Shown: positions 17,712 through 26,571 of the stretch, in pieces
How the letters are laid out: each line of letters begins with the position of its first letter
How positions within the stretch are numbered: the first letter of the stretch is position 1
Origin: an uncultured Clostridium sp.
GTDB lineage: Bacteria > Bacillota_I > Bacilli_A > RF39 > UBA660
Reading direction: 5' to 3'
DNA length: 64,000 nt
Assembly: GCA_902493795.1 (NCBI GenBank)
Contig: CABUQZ010000001.1
Span: 108,535-172,534 of the forward strand
The notes under the pieces: generated by a model
What the model saw: only the letters and a program-made list of their open reading frames with translations
The model's database searches: none
Told to the model about the DNA's origin: nothing
Translations under genes and position numbers: made by a program

Positions 17712-18433
17712 TAAACTTTATTATAAAAGATGATTATAACTGTGAAAATAAAATAATCAAAATAATAGACAGTTATATGATGAACTACGATCTAGAAGTA
17801 AAATATCATTTAATTAAAAATATAGAAGAATTAAAAGAACAAGCAAACACAATAAGGGGATATAAAGTATTTATTTTAAATCCTGATACAGAAAAAGAAT
17901 TAGATTTATCTTATGCCAAGTATATAAGAGAAGAACAAAATGATTGGAATTCAATTATATTACTTGTTACTAAGCATAATGAAATGAAGTATGAAGTCGT
18001 AAATAATAGACTTTTTCTTTTTGACTTTATTTGTAAAAATAATAATTTTGAGAAAATATTAAGAGAAGACTTAGAGCATATCAAAAGAAATTATGACAAT
18101 AGAGAAAAATGTCTTGTATTTGAAACCAATAGAGTAATAAAAAGAATTGATTTTAAATGTATTGATGTAATCGAAAAAGAAAAGAATAGTAAAAGATGTA
18201 TGTTAAAATCATCAGAAGGAAAATACTTTATTCCAGAAACATTAAACAAAATAGAAGAAAGACTAGACGAAAGATTTATAAAAATAAATAGAAGTTGTAT
18301 TGTTAATTGTGACGTAATTAATGAAATAGACTTAAATGAAAATAAAATATATTTAAAGTGTTGTGAAGATACTTACGATATTTCAAGAGACAATAAGAAG
18401 AAAGTATCATCTTTCTTTGCTAACTACAAGTAA
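17708..18433 (+). CDS. LytTR-domain response-regulator-like protein
   Basis: The C-terminal LytTR DNA-binding domain (about residues 135-238) is clear: LVFETNRVIKRIDFK, then KYFIPETLNKIEERL and the core FIKINRSCIVN. The N-terminal 120 residues have receiver-like alternating strands and helices (FIIKDDYNCENKII, YKVFILNP), but no convincing phospho-acceptor aspartate with the usual surrounding motif. It may work without a kinase; none is nearby. The start overlaps the tagO stop (ATGA), so translation is coupled. Regulation of surface polymer or stress genes is a reasonable guess only. Confidence 0.78.
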   Translation: MINFIIKDDYNCENKIIKIIDSYMMNYDLEVKYHLIKNIEELKEQANTIRGYKVFILNPDTEKELDLSYAKYIREEQNDWNSIILLVTKHNEMKYEVVNNRLFLFDFICKNNNFEKILREDLEHIKRNYDNREKCLVFETNRVIKRIDFKCIDVIEKEKNSKRCMLKSSEGKYFIPETLNKIEERLDERFIKINRSCIVNCDVINEIDLNENKIYLKCCEDTYDISRDNKKKVSSFFANYK

Positions 18434-18578
18434 AACAAAGTGTTAACAAAAATACAGAAAAAGTAATAAAAATTACGTTTTAAGGAAATTTTTATAAAAT
18501 TAATCCAATAAATGATATTATGTTTACGTGCTTTTTTAAGTACAAAAAGAATTAAAAAGAAGAGAGGAGCTAGTAGAA

Positions 18579-18797
18579 GTGAGAGGTAGAGTAAAATGGT
18601 TTAATAATGAGAAAGGATACGGATTTATTGATTATAAAGAAAATGAAGATATATTTGTTCATTATTCAGCAATAAATCAGGATGGTTATAAATCTTTAAG
18701 TGAAGGCCAATATGTAGAATTTAGATTATTAGAAACTGGTAAAGGTTACCAAGCTCAAGATGTAAGTGTTGTAAAAGAAGCAACTACCATTAAATAG
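18579..18797 (+). CDS. Cold-shock protein (CspA family)
   Basis: A 72-residue OB-fold nucleic-acid chaperone. RNP1 is KGYGFID and RNP2 is DIFVHYS, with KWF near the start. The start is GTG at 18579 behind AGAGGAGC. The 145-base upstream region is AT-rich and long enough for a temperature-responsive leader, but I see no firm structure. Its stop codon lies inside the terminator hairpin. Confidence 0.93.
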   Translation: MRGRVKWFNNEKGYGFIDYKENEDIFVHYSAINQDGYKSLSEGQYVEFRLLETGKGYQAQDVSVVKEATTIK

Positions 18798-18812
18798 GTA
18801 GTTTTTTTTTTA
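18782..18812 (+). terminator. Terminator after the cold-shock gene
   Basis: AACTACC/GGTAGTT stem (18782-18788 with 18797-18803) followed by a run of Ts; the stem includes the stop codon. Confidence 0.8.
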
Positions 18813-18851
18813 TTTTATTTGTGTTAAAATGAATATATAGGAGGATATGAT

Positions 18852-19388
18852 ATGGAAATAGTAATACGCGGAGAAAACATTGAAGTAACTAAAGCAATTC
18901 AAGAGTACGTTAATGAAAAATTAAGTAGAATTACAAAGTACATAGGGGAAGATGAAAACCCAAGAGCAGTAGTTGTAGTAAATGTTAAAGGACATCGTCA
19001 AAAAGTAGAAGTAACTATACCTTTAAAAAATGTTATTTTAAGAGCCGAAGAAACAAGAGAGGACTTATATGCTGCAATTGATGTAGTTGTTGATAAATTA
19101 GAAAGACAAATAAGAAAGAATAAAACAAAACTACAATCTAAAAAAGTAAAAGAAAAAATGTCTAAATCATTTATGTTAGATGCTATTGAACCAGAAGAAG
19201 ATAACAACGAAGGAAAAATAGTAAAAAGAAAGAAAGTTGAAGTAAAACCAATGAGTGAAGAAGAAGCAATTCTTCAAATGGAATTACTTGAACATCAATT
19301 TTATATTTTTAAAGATTCAGATACTGACAAAATAGCAGTAGTATATCAAAGAAAAGAAGGTAATTACGGAATTATAGAATCTGAATAG
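18852..19388 (+). CDS. hpf: Ribosome hibernation promoting factor, long form
   Basis: Ribosome-associated protein that dimerises 70S ribosomes into inactive 100S particles in stationary phase. The N-terminal HPF/RaiA domain (about residues 1-95) starts MEIVIRGENIEVTKAIQEYV. A basic linker and the C-terminal dimerisation domain (VKRKKVEVKPMSEEEAILQM onward) make it the long form, typical of Firmicutes. Length 178. It lies upstream of secA, as in Bacilli. Confidence 0.93.
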   Translation: MEIVIRGENIEVTKAIQEYVNEKLSRITKYIGEDENPRAVVVVNVKGHRQKVEVTIPLKNVILRAEETREDLYAAIDVVVDKLERQIRKNKTKLQSKKVKEKMSKSFMLDAIEPEEDNNEGKIVKRKKVEVKPMSEEEAILQMELLEHQFYIFKDSDTDKIAVVYQRKEGNYGIIESE

Positions 19389-19408
19389 TTCTGTATCGTG
19401 GGGTTATT

Positions 19409-20044
19409 ATGAGAAAAGAGAAAAAATATTTTGCATCATTAAGAAAAGATGTTATTAAGTACAATAAGGCCTTAATTTGTGTTTTAGTATTATTTATAGC
19501 ATTTTCATTAATTTGTTCTGTATCAATATTAGACTGTAATGGAATAGATTATTATTCGTTTACAGGATCAGTAAGTAGTGAGATGTTAACATGTACTAAT
19601 ATGTCTAATGGGCTATTAGCCTTCTTTATAAATAATAAAATAATAATATCAGTAATTTTGCTATTAGCAGCATTAGTTTTCTTAGTACTTCAAAAAATAG
19701 CATTGTATAAAATAAATAAGTTAGATATAAATGAATTAGAAGAAGAAAAAGTTAATAAAACAAATCATATTTTATTGACACTATTGCTAGGATATACAGG
19801 AATTCATAAATATAAAACACAAAATAGAGTAATAGGACATATTTATTTAGTAAACTTTGTAATATTTGTTATATCTTTCTTAGTAAAAACATTTGCAGAA
19901 GAAACATTTTTAAGTTATCTAATGTTCTATTGTATGTTTGAATTCGGAAGATTATTCTTAATTGGTATAATTATATTAAATATAGTTGAATCAATATTCT
20001 CATTAATAAGTCTAAAAGACGATGATGAAAAAATATTCGCATAA
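19409..20044 (+). CDS. Multi-pass membrane protein with a TM2-like segment
   Basis: A 211-residue membrane protein with about five hydrophobic segments (near residues 20-40, 70-90, 118-132, 143-158 and 170-196). The part LLTLLLGYTGIHKYKTQNRVIGHIYL resembles the TM2 domain pattern (G..G.H.FYlG....G). The loop between helices 1 and 2 contains three cysteines. Function unknown. It lies between hpf and secA and ends in its own terminator. Confidence 0.6.
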   Translation: MRKEKKYFASLRKDVIKYNKALICVLVLFIAFSLICSVSILDCNGIDYYSFTGSVSSEMLTCTNMSNGLLAFFINNKIIISVILLLAALVFLVLQKIALYKINKLDINELEEEKVNKTNHILLTLLLGYTGIHKYKTQNRVIGHIYLVNFVIFVISFLVKTFAEETFLSYLMFYCMFEFGRLFLIGIIILNIVESIFSLISLKDDDEKIFA

Positions 20045-20045
20045 G

Positions 20046-20070
20046 AAAGCATTGTAAAATGCTTTTTTTC
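20046..20070 (+). terminator. Terminator upstream of secA
   Basis: AAAGCATT/AATGCTTT stem (20046-20053 with 20058-20065), GTAA loop, then a T-run. Confidence 0.8.
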
Positions 20071-20093
20071 TTTTAAATCAAGCGATTATTTGG

Positions 20094-20099
20094 TACAAT
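20094..20099 (+). promoter_or_regulatory. Probable extended -10 of the secA promoter
   Basis: TGGTACAAT with a poor -35 (TTTTAA at 20071-20076, 17-base spacer). It lies just after a terminator and before the secA RBS. Confidence 0.4.
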
Positions 20100-20120
20100 A
20101 CTTATTATGGAGATGATAGA

Positions 20121-22610
20121 ATGAATATTTTTAAAAAATTATTCGACCATGAATATAAAGAATTAAAAAAGTTTGAAGCTTTAGCAGATAAAGTAGAAGC
20201 ATTAGATAATGATTATCAAAAGTTATCTGATGAAGAATTAAAAGCAAAGACTGAAGAATTTAAAAAAAGATTAAATAACGGAGAAACACTAGATGACATC
20301 TTGCCAGAAGCTTTTGCAACTGCAAGAGAAGCAGCATTTCGTGTCATAGGGCTTAAACCATTTAGAGTACAAATTATAGGTGGTATTGCATTACACTATG
20401 GTAATATTGCTGAGATGAAAACAGGTGAAGGAAAGACACTTGTAGCAACAATGCCTGCTTACTTAAACGCATTAAGTGGAGAAGGTGTTCATATTATCAC
20501 AGTAAACGAATATCTAGCAAGCCGTGATAGTGATTGGATGGGAGCTATTCATAAGTTTTTAGGATTAACAGTTGGAACAAACTTAAGAAGTCTTTCACCA
20601 AGCGAGAAAAAAGAACAGTATAATTGCGATATATTATATTCAACAAATAATGAATTAGGTTTCGACTACTTAAGAGATAATATGGTAGTAAAGAAAGAAA
20701 ATAGAGTTCAAAGAAAATTAAACTTTGTTATTATCGATGAAGCTGACTCTGTATTAATCGATGAAGCAAGAACACCTCTAATTATTTCTGGTGGAGAAAT
20801 GAAAAGTGCATCTTTATATACAGATGCTGATAGCTTTGTAAAAAGACTAACAGAAGAAGAAGACTTCTTATACGATGAAAAAACAAAAGGAGTTACTTTA
20901 ACTGAAGAAGGAATTAAAAAAGCAGAAAAGCACTTTAAAGTTGATAACTTATACGATCTAGAACAAACAACTTTAGTACACTATATTAATCAAGCTCTAA
21001 AAGCAAATTACAGTATGAGAAAAGATGTTGATTATGTAGTACAAGATGGAGAAATTATAATCGTTGACCAATTCACTGGACGTCTTATGAAAGGACGTGC
21101 TTATAGTGATGGACTTCATCAAGCAATTCAAGCTAAAGAAGGAGTAAGAATTGAACAGGAAACTAAAACACTTGCAACTATAACTTTCCAAAACTTATTC
21201 AGAATGTATAAAAAGATTTCAGGAATGACTGGAACAGCTAAAACAGAAGAAGAAGAATTTAGAAATATTTATAATATGTATGTTATATCTATTCCTACAA
21301 ATAAAGAAGTTATAAGAGATGATGAACCAGATTTAATCTATTCAACTCAAGCAGGAAAATATAAAGCACTTATGGATGCAATTGAAGAAAGACATAAAGC
21401 TGGACAACCAGTTCTTGTTGGTACAATTGCAATCGAAACAAACGAATTAATAGATAACTTATTAAATAAAAGAAAAATACCTCATGAAGTATTAAATGCT
21501 AAAAACCATGCTCGTGAAGCAGAAATAATTGCTAAAGCAGGAGAAAAAGGATCAGTTACAATTGCAACTAATATGGCAGGACGTGGAACTGACATTAAAC
21601 TTGGTGAAGGCGTAAAAGAACTAGGTGGACTTTGTGTATTTGGTACAGAACGTCACGAATCTCGTCGTATCGATAACCAGTTACGTGGTCGTTCAGGACG
21701 TCAAGGAGATCCTGGATATACTCAATTCTTCGTATCAATGGAAGACGAATTAATGGTAAGATTTGGTAGTGAAAGAATTAAAAGAACTATGCAAACTCTA
21801 GGATTAAAAGAAGATCAACCAATTCAAAGTAAGATGTTTTCTAAAGCATTAACAACAGCTCAAGCAAGAGTTGAAGGAAATAACTTTGATATAAGAAAAT
21901 CTTTACTTCAATATGACGATGTAATGAATAATCAAAGAGAAATAATGTATAGAAGAAGAAATGAAATTCTTGATAATGAATCTATTCATGATACTGTTCT
22001 AAATATAATGGAAAATTATATTTCAACATTAGTAAATAGTCATTTAGAAACAGAAACAAAATTAACTGAAGATGATATTAAAGAAATCGTTTCATTCGTA
22101 AATGAAAGATTATTAAAAAATGATATAGATGCTAAAATATTAAAAGATAAGAGTACAGACGATATAATTGATTTAATTTATAATCATTTAGTAGAAGAAT
22201 ATGAAGAAAAGATAAAAGATGTTCCAAGAGAAATAACAGATGAATTTGAAAAAGTTATTACTTTAAATGTTATTGATAAGTATTGGACAGAACATATTAA
22301 TACAATGTCTCATTTAAGAGAAGGTATCCATCTTAGAAGTTATGGACAAACTGATCCATTAACAGCATATTCAGTTGAAGGATTTAGAATGTTTGATGAA
22401 ATGAATGATAAAATTGATAAAGAAGTATCAACATTCTTAATGAGAGCAGAGGTTAAACAAAATCTTGAAAGAAAAGAAGTTAGCAAAAATAAAATAGCAA
22501 ATGATGGAAAAGATCCAGTAGTAAATCGCGCTAAAAAGACAAAAGTTGGAAGAAATGACCCATGTCCATGTGGCAGTGGCAAGAAGTATAAGCAATGTTG
22601 TGGTAAATAA
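20121..22610 (+). CDS. secA: Preprotein translocase ATPase SecA
   Basis: ATP-driven motor of the general secretion pathway that pushes preproteins through SecYEG. Walker A is TGEGKTL (101-107), the DEAD-box is in IIDEADSVLIDEA (206-209 DEAD), and the second helicase domain has NMAGRGTDI and RGRSGRQGDPG. The C-terminal SEC-C zinc motif CPCGSGKKYKQCC binds zinc and SecB/ribosome. At 829 residues it is full length. In most Bacilli prfB follows secA; here an accessory segment follows instead. Confidence 0.98.
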   Translation: MNIFKKLFDHEYKELKKFEALADKVEALDNDYQKLSDEELKAKTEEFKKRLNNGETLDDILPEAFATAREAAFRVIGLKPFRVQIIGGIALHYGNIAEMKTGEGKTLVATMPAYLNALSGEGVHIITVNEYLASRDSDWMGAIHKFLGLTVGTNLRSLSPSEKKEQYNCDILYSTNNELGFDYLRDNMVVKKENRVQRKLNFVIIDEADSVLIDEARTPLIISGGEMKSASLYTDADSFVKRLTEEEDFLYDEKTKGVTLTEEGIKKAEKHFKVDNLYDLEQTTLVHYINQALKANYSMRKDVDYVVQDGEIIIVDQFTGRLMKGRAYSDGLHQAIQAKEGVRIEQETKTLATITFQNLFRMYKKISGMTGTAKTEEEEFRNIYNMYVISIPTNKEVIRDDEPDLIYSTQAGKYKALMDAIEERHKAGQPVLVGTIAIETNELIDNLLNKRKIPHEVLNAKNHAREAEIIAKAGEKGSVTIATNMAGRGTDIKLGEGVKELGGLCVFGTERHESRRIDNQLRGRSGRQGDPGYTQFFVSMEDELMVRFGSERIKRTMQTLGLKEDQPIQSKMFSKALTTAQARVEGNNFDIRKSLLQYDDVMNNQREIMYRRRNEILDNESIHDTVLNIMENYISTLVNSHLETETKLTEDDIKEIVSFVNERLLKNDIDAKILKDKSTDDIIDLIYNHLVEEYEEKIKDVPREITDEFEKVITLNVIDKYWTEHINTMSHLREGIHLRSYGQTDPLTAYSVEGFRMFDEMNDKIDKEVSTFLMRAEVKQNLERKEVSKNKIANDGKDPVVNRAKKTKVGRNDPCPCGSGKKYKQCCGK

Positions 22611-22650
22611 CTCGTAAAGTCCCATGAATAAAGGGAAAACACGAGTTTTT
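22609..22650 (+). terminator. Terminator after secA
   Basis: AACTCGT/ACGAGTT stem (22609-22615 with 22641-22647), with an inner CCC/GGG pair, followed by TTTC. Confidence 0.65.
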
Positions 22651-22679
22651 CTTTTTATCAAAAAATAGCCCAAAATAGG

Positions 22680-22702
22680 AGTTGGAGCCACTTTGGAGCC
22701 AT
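22680..22702. repeat. Short tandem direct repeat (TTGGAGCCA) after secA
   Basis: Two adjacent copies of TTGGAGCCA about 11 bases apart, in a 165-base gap between the secA terminator and the accessory AraC gene. It could be a recombination site at the left edge of the accessory segment. I found no matching copy at the right edge. Confidence 0.35.
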
Positions 22703-22785
22703 TTTGATTTAGATATTTGACTATATTACCATTTAAGATCGTAAAATAGTAATATTGCGATGTAATTTTAAATCTAAAATTATGG

Positions 22786-22791
22786 TATAAT
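22786..22791 (+). promoter_or_regulatory. Extended -10 promoter of the AraC-family gene
   Basis: TGGTATAAT 27 bases before the start codon; -35 poorly matched. Confidence 0.45.
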
Positions 22792-22817
22792 ACTATATAA
22801 GAAAGTCTGGTGAAAAT

Positions 22818-23675
22818 ATGAATTGGAGTGAGTCTATAAAGGCTGCAATAGATTATATTGAGGATAATTTAACTAATGATATTACAATAAATGATATTTC
22901 AAAAAAATGTTATATATCACCATATTATTTTCAAAAAGGATTTGCTATGTTATGTGGATATTCAGTGAGTGAATATATAAGAAATAGAAGATTATCTTTA
23001 GCTGGGTTAGAGTTATTAAATACAGATAATAAAATAATCGATATAGCTTTAAAATATGGCTATGATTCACCAGATAGTTTTACGAAAGCATTTAAGAGAT
23101 TTCATGGTACAACTCCAATTGATATTAGAAATAAAAAAGGAACTATTAAAGATTTTTCACCACTAAAAATAAATATTTCATTAGATGGTGGTTATATCTT
23201 AGATTATAGAATAGAAGATAAAGAAACGTTTAGCATTATAGGTCTTAAGAATAGTATTGATTATAAAAAAGCTAAAACAGAAGTTGAAAAAAGTTGGAAA
23301 ACATTTTTTATAAAAAATATGTTAGGTAAATTAAAACCTAAATATGAAGTGAATGTTGATAAAAACATGCGTGGAGATTATTTTGATTATATTATTGGCG
23401 ATGATTATAATCCAAATAATAAGTATTCAAAAAATTATGAAGTAATAAATATTCCTAAATTTACTTGGGCAATATTTCCATGTATTGGTAAAGCTAGTGA
23501 AAGTATTAAAGATATTAATGAAAAAATATTTAAGGAATGGTTAGCAAATAATAATAATTATTCTATAGCTGATGGATATAATATTGTAATGTATTCTAAT
23601 CCAAAAGAATATAAAAATGGCATTAATGATGAAAAATATTATTGTGAAATATGGATACCTGTAATAAAGAAATAG
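22818..23675 (+). CDS. AraC-family regulator with GyrI-like effector-binding domain
   Basis: Two-domain transcription regulator. The N-terminal AraC HTH pair covers about residues 5-105 (ISKKCYISPYYFQKGF, then KIIDIALKYGYDSPDSFTKA and the ending FKRFHGTTP). The C-terminal 165 residues resemble the GyrI/effector-binding fold of Rob- and SoxS-like regulators, which bind small hydrophobic ligands or drugs. First gene of the accessory segment after secA. Its target may be the adjacent serine hydrolase, but no operator was identified. Confidence 0.85.
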   Translation: MNWSESIKAAIDYIEDNLTNDITINDISKKCYISPYYFQKGFAMLCGYSVSEYIRNRRLSLAGLELLNTDNKIIDIALKYGYDSPDSFTKAFKRFHGTTPIDIRNKKGTIKDFSPLKINISLDGGYILDYRIEDKETFSIIGLKNSIDYKKAKTEVEKSWKTFFIKNMLGKLKPKYEVNVDKNMRGDYFDYIIGDDYNPNNKYSKNYEVINIPKFTWAIFPCIGKASESIKDINEKIFKEWLANNNNYSIADGYNIVMYSNPKEYKNGINDEKYYCEIWIPVIKK

Positions 23676-23747
23676 ACAAAAGAGTGCTAAAAAAGACGGG
23701 TATTCTTTTTTTGTTATTGTTATAATTTATTGACAGTGGAGGTGTTT

Positions 23748-24770
23748 ATGGAAGAAAAAATAAGATTAGTAGTTGCAGAAGAATATAGCAATATACTTGG
23801 AATAGTCGCTTATAAAGATAATGAAAAAGTATATGAAGAATATTTTAGAGGAGCAACAAAAGATGAATCGGTTCATGCTTTTTCAATGTGTAAAAGTTTA
23901 GTATCAATTCTTATTGGAATAGCAATAGATAAAGGATATATTGAAAGTGTTCATCAAAAGGTGTTAGATTTTTTTCCTGATTATAAGCTTAAAAGAAATC
24001 AAGAACAATTAAAGAATGTAACAATAGAAGATTTTTTAACTATGAGAGTTCCTTATAAATTTAAGTATGAACCTTATACTAAAGTATGGGGGAAATGTCT
24101 TGATTGGGGAAAACCAATTCTTGAGCTTGTAGGTGGTAAAGAAAAAATAGGAGAACATTTTCATTATTCAACTGTGGGTATTCAAATACTTTCTAATATA
24201 CTTGCAAAAGCAACAGGTAAGAATATGAAAGAATTTGCTACAGAATATTTATTTAAACCATTAGGTATAAAGGAAGTAGCTGATGCACCAATTCATGATA
24301 AAGAATCACAAGATCATTTTTATAAGACAAGAGATATAAGAGGTTGGGCTAAAGATCCAAGTGGAAATTATACAACTGGCTGGGGATTATCTATTACAAC
24401 TGAAGAATGGGCTAAGATAGGTTTATTAGTACTAAATAAAGGCATGTATAATAATCAAAGAATAGTATCTGAAGAATATATTAATGAAATGGTTATTGAA
24501 AGAGAAAAAAATTATGGCTATTTATGGTGGATATATCCTAAAAATCAAGTAATGAAAATAATAAGAAAAGAATATAAGACTGGAAAATATGATTCATATT
24601 GTGCCAATGGAGTTGGTGGCTCACTTATATCAGTAATACCAGAAAAAAATATAGTTATATGCATAACATCTTCTTTAGTATTTAATCCAAAAATTAGAAG
24701 TGAGTTAATTAATAACTATTTATTACCATATATTGAAACAAAAGAAACTACCAAAGTTTTAAAGAAATAA
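23748..24770 (+). CDS. Beta-lactamase-like serine hydrolase (class C/esterase fold)
   Basis: Cytoplasmic-looking (no signal peptide) member of the beta-lactamase superfamily, 340 residues. The nucleophile motif SxxK is SMCK in HAFSMCKSLVSILIG. The YxN equivalent is HYSTVGIQILSN, and the C-terminal KTG-like region is degenerate. Family members act as esterases or D-aminopeptidases, so resistance to beta-lactams should not be assumed. The ATG at 23748 is chosen behind GGAGGTG. It follows the AraC gene by about 70 bases. Confidence 0.8.
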   Translation: MEEKIRLVVAEEYSNILGIVAYKDNEKVYEEYFRGATKDESVHAFSMCKSLVSILIGIAIDKGYIESVHQKVLDFFPDYKLKRNQEQLKNVTIEDFLTMRVPYKFKYEPYTKVWGKCLDWGKPILELVGGKEKIGEHFHYSTVGIQILSNILAKATGKNMKEFATEYLFKPLGIKEVADAPIHDKESQDHFYKTRDIRGWAKDPSGNYTTGWGLSITTEEWAKIGLLVLNKGMYNNQRIVSEEYINEMVIEREKNYGYLWWIYPKNQVMKIIRKEYKTGKYDSYCANGVGGSLISVIPEKNIVICITSSLVFNPKIRSELINNYLLPYIETKETTKVLKK

Positions 24771-24772
24771 CA

Positions 24773-24844
24773 CATCGTAAGATTAAGATATTCCCGTTCC
24801 AACTGATGAGAGAAATCTCATCTTTTTTTAGTAATCTTGCGATG
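24773..24844 (+). terminator. Compound terminator: 13-bp outer stem enclosing a GAAA-loop hairpin
   Basis: Inner hairpin GATGAGA-GAAA-TCTCATC (24805-24822) is followed by seven Ts. An outer stem pairs 24773-24785 with 24832-24844 (one wobble). The outer 5' arm is part of the 18-bp sequence repeated at 26571. Confidence 0.75.
24774..24791 (+). repeat. 18-bp direct repeat, copy 1
   Basis: ATCGTAAGATTAAGATAT, identical to 26571-26588. The two copies lie 1,797 bases apart and bracket the AbrB-ABC exporter genes. Each begins just after a stop codon and precedes a terminator hairpin. Confidence 0.8.
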
Positions 24845-24845
24845 C

Positions 24846-24874
24846 TTTACTTTTGTATAAAATAGGTATATAAT
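24846..24874 (+). promoter_or_regulatory. Promoter of the AbrB-ABC exporter operon
   Basis: TTTACT (24846-24851), a 17-base spacer and TATAAT (24869-24874). The predicted start of transcription falls at the edge of a perfect palindrome. Confidence 0.6.
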
Positions 24875-24883
24875 TAAGTATGA

Positions 24884-24905
24884 AAAGTATAACTTGTTAT
24901 ACTTT
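24884..24905 (+). promoter_or_regulatory. Palindromic operator candidate
   Basis: Perfect inverted repeat AAAGTATAA-CTTG-TTATACTTT at the predicted start of transcription, just before the RBS of the AbrB-like gene. The position suits repression by that protein or another regulator. Confidence 0.55.
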
Positions 24906-24918
24906 AAAGGAGGCATAT

Positions 24919-25116
24919 ATGAAAGATAAATTTGTGGGTATTGCTAAAGTTGGAGAAAAAGGACAAATAGTAATTCCTAAAGAAGCAAGAGATATGTTTG
25001 ATATTAAACCTGGAGATACTGTTGTAGTTTTATGTGATAAAAAGAAAGGAATGGCTATTGTTAAATCTGAAGTATTAGAAGATACTATGGATAAAATTAT
25101 GCCAGATGGTAAATAA
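24919..25116 (+). CDS. AbrB/MazE/SpoVT-type DNA-binding protein
   Basis: A 65-residue protein made almost only of a swapped-hairpin AbrB domain: VGIAKVGEKGQIVIPKEARD, then FDIKPGDTVVVLCD. Such proteins bind DNA as dimers or tetramers and often control the operon they belong to. The ATG at 24919 follows AAGGAGG. An ABC exporter gene begins one base after its stop, so it is probably the local regulator of that exporter. The antitoxin role of MazE relatives is unlikely here because no toxin gene is adjacent. Confidence 0.88.
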   Translation: MKDKFVGIAKVGEKGQIVIPKEARDMFDIKPGDTVVVLCDKKKGMAIVKSEVLEDTMDKIMPDGK

Positions 25117-25117
25117 T

Positions 25118-25840
25118 ATGTATTCAATTGAAACAAAGAAATTAACTAAAAAGTTTAAAGATAAAATTGCAGTAAATGGAATAGATTTAAATATTAAACA
25201 AGGTGAATTATTTGCACTTTTAGGAACTAATGGTGCTGGAAAAACTACAACAATTAAAATGTTATCAGGATTAATATTACCAACTTCTGGAAGTATTAAA
25301 ATCCTTGATATGGATATGAAAAAAGATATATTTAAAATAAAAGAAATATTAAATGTTTCACCACAAGAAACTGCTATTGCTCCAAATTTAACCGTAAAAG
25401 AAAACTTAGAATTTATGGCTGGAGTTTATCAGATAAAAGATAAAGATAAAAAGATTAATGAATTAATTAAAATGTTTAAATTAGATGAAGTATTAAACAA
25501 AAGATCAAAAACTTTATCTGGTGGATGGCAAAGAAAAGTATCTATTGCAATAAGCTTAATTAATGATCCTAAAATATTATTTTTAGATGAACCTACACTT
25601 GGTTTAGATGTTATTGCAAGAAAAGAATTATGGAAAGTTATTTATGAATTAAAAGGTAAAATAACAATAATTTTAACAACTCATTATATGGAAGAAGCAG
25701 AAAGTTTATCAGATAGAATCGGTATAATGGCAAATGGTAATATTGTTGAAGTTGGAACCTCTAAAGAATTAATCAATAAAACTAAAGCTAAAAATTTTGA
25801 AGATGCCTTTGTATCAATTGCAACTGGAGGTGAGTTATAA
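25118..25840 (+). CDS. ABC transporter ATP-binding protein
   Basis: Nucleotide-binding subunit of an ABC-2 type exporter. Walker A is GTNGAGKTT (near residues 35-43), the signature is LSGGWQRK, Walker B is ILFLDEPTLGLD, and the switch His is in TTHYMEEAE. The signature LSGGWQ is a mild variant of LSGGQ. It starts one base after the AbrB-like gene (an in-frame ATG at 25106 is also possible) and overlaps the permease start by one base. The family commonly exports drugs, lipids or peptides; substrate unknown. Confidence 0.93.
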   Translation: MYSIETKKLTKKFKDKIAVNGIDLNIKQGELFALLGTNGAGKTTTIKMLSGLILPTSGSIKILDMDMKKDIFKIKEILNVSPQETAIAPNLTVKENLEFMAGVYQIKDKDKKINELIKMFKLDEVLNKRSKTLSGGWQRKVSIAISLINDPKILFLDEPTLGLDVIARKELWKVIYELKGKITIILTTHYMEEAESLSDRIGIMANGNIVEVGTSKELINKTKAKNFEDAFVSIATGGEL

Positions 25841-26571
25841 TGAGAATGATTAATTTTGCTAGAAGAAATTTTAAAGAATTAATTAGAGATCCTTTAAGTT
25901 TAGTATTTGAAATAGCATTGCCAATATTTTTATTATTTATATTTCAGCAAATAAAAATACCTGGAGATACATATAAGCTTGAAAATTTTACTCCTGGAAT
26001 CATTATATTTGGATTTTCTTTTATTACTTTATTTACATCAACATTAGTAGCAAAAGACAGAGGATCATCATTATTGATAAGACTTGGAACTTCACCAATG
26101 AAATCAAGTGATTATATTTTAGGATATATATTATCTTTAATACCAATCATCATTATACAAGATTCATTATTTTTTATAGTTGCTTGTTTATTAGGGTTAA
26201 ATATTAGTATAAATATAATATTAACTATTATAGCATCAATATTTGTTTCAATATTATTTATAGCATTTGGGATATTAATTGGTAGCCTGGTAAGTGAAAA
26301 AGCATCAGGTGGAGTTGGAAGTATTATTGTACAGCTAGTTTGTTTTACTAGTGGAATGTATTTCTCAAAAGATTTAATTGGAAATGGATTTGCAAAATTA
26401 TGTGAATTATTACCTTTTGAAAGTGCTTTGAATATAATTAAGGGTGTATTAAATAACAATTATGATATTTTATCAACAAGAAATATAATTTTATTTGTTG
26501 CCTATACAATAATCATATTGATACTATCTATTATAGTATTTAAAAGGAAAATGATTGGTGATAATAAGTAA
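25840..26571 (+). CDS. ABC-2 type transporter permease
   Basis: A 243-residue protein with six predicted helices and the ABC-2 membrane fold; FARRNFKELIRDPLSLVFEI is the usual N-terminal amphipathic segment. It begins on the last base of the ATPase stop (TAATG), so translation is coupled. It partners the preceding ATPase. No accessory immunity or lantibiotic genes are adjacent. Confidence 0.9.
   Translation: MRMINFARRNFKELIRDPLSLVFEIALPIFLLFIFQQIKIPGDTYKLENFTPGIIIFGFSFITLFTSTLVAKDRGSSLLIRLGTSPMKSSDYILGYILSLIPIIIIQDSLFFIVACLLGLNISINIILTIIASIFVSILFIAFGILIGSLVSEKASGGVGSIIVQLVCFTSGMYFSKDLIGNGFAKLCELLPFESALNIIKGVLNNNYDILSTRNIILFVAYTIIILILSIIVFKRKMIGDNK

Noticed and set aside
18434..18578. Cold-shock riboswitch-like leader of the csp gene
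   Set aside because: The region is AT-rich with no stable stem or conserved cold box that I could read; only its length is suggestive.
22340..22691. Minus-strand frames over the end of secA and its terminator
   Set aside because: They overlap the conserved SecA C-terminus and a terminator and have no RBS.
23748..24770. Beta-lactam resistance gene
   Set aside because: The fold and SxxK motif are shared with many esterases and peptidases; there is no signal peptide and the KTG region is degenerate.
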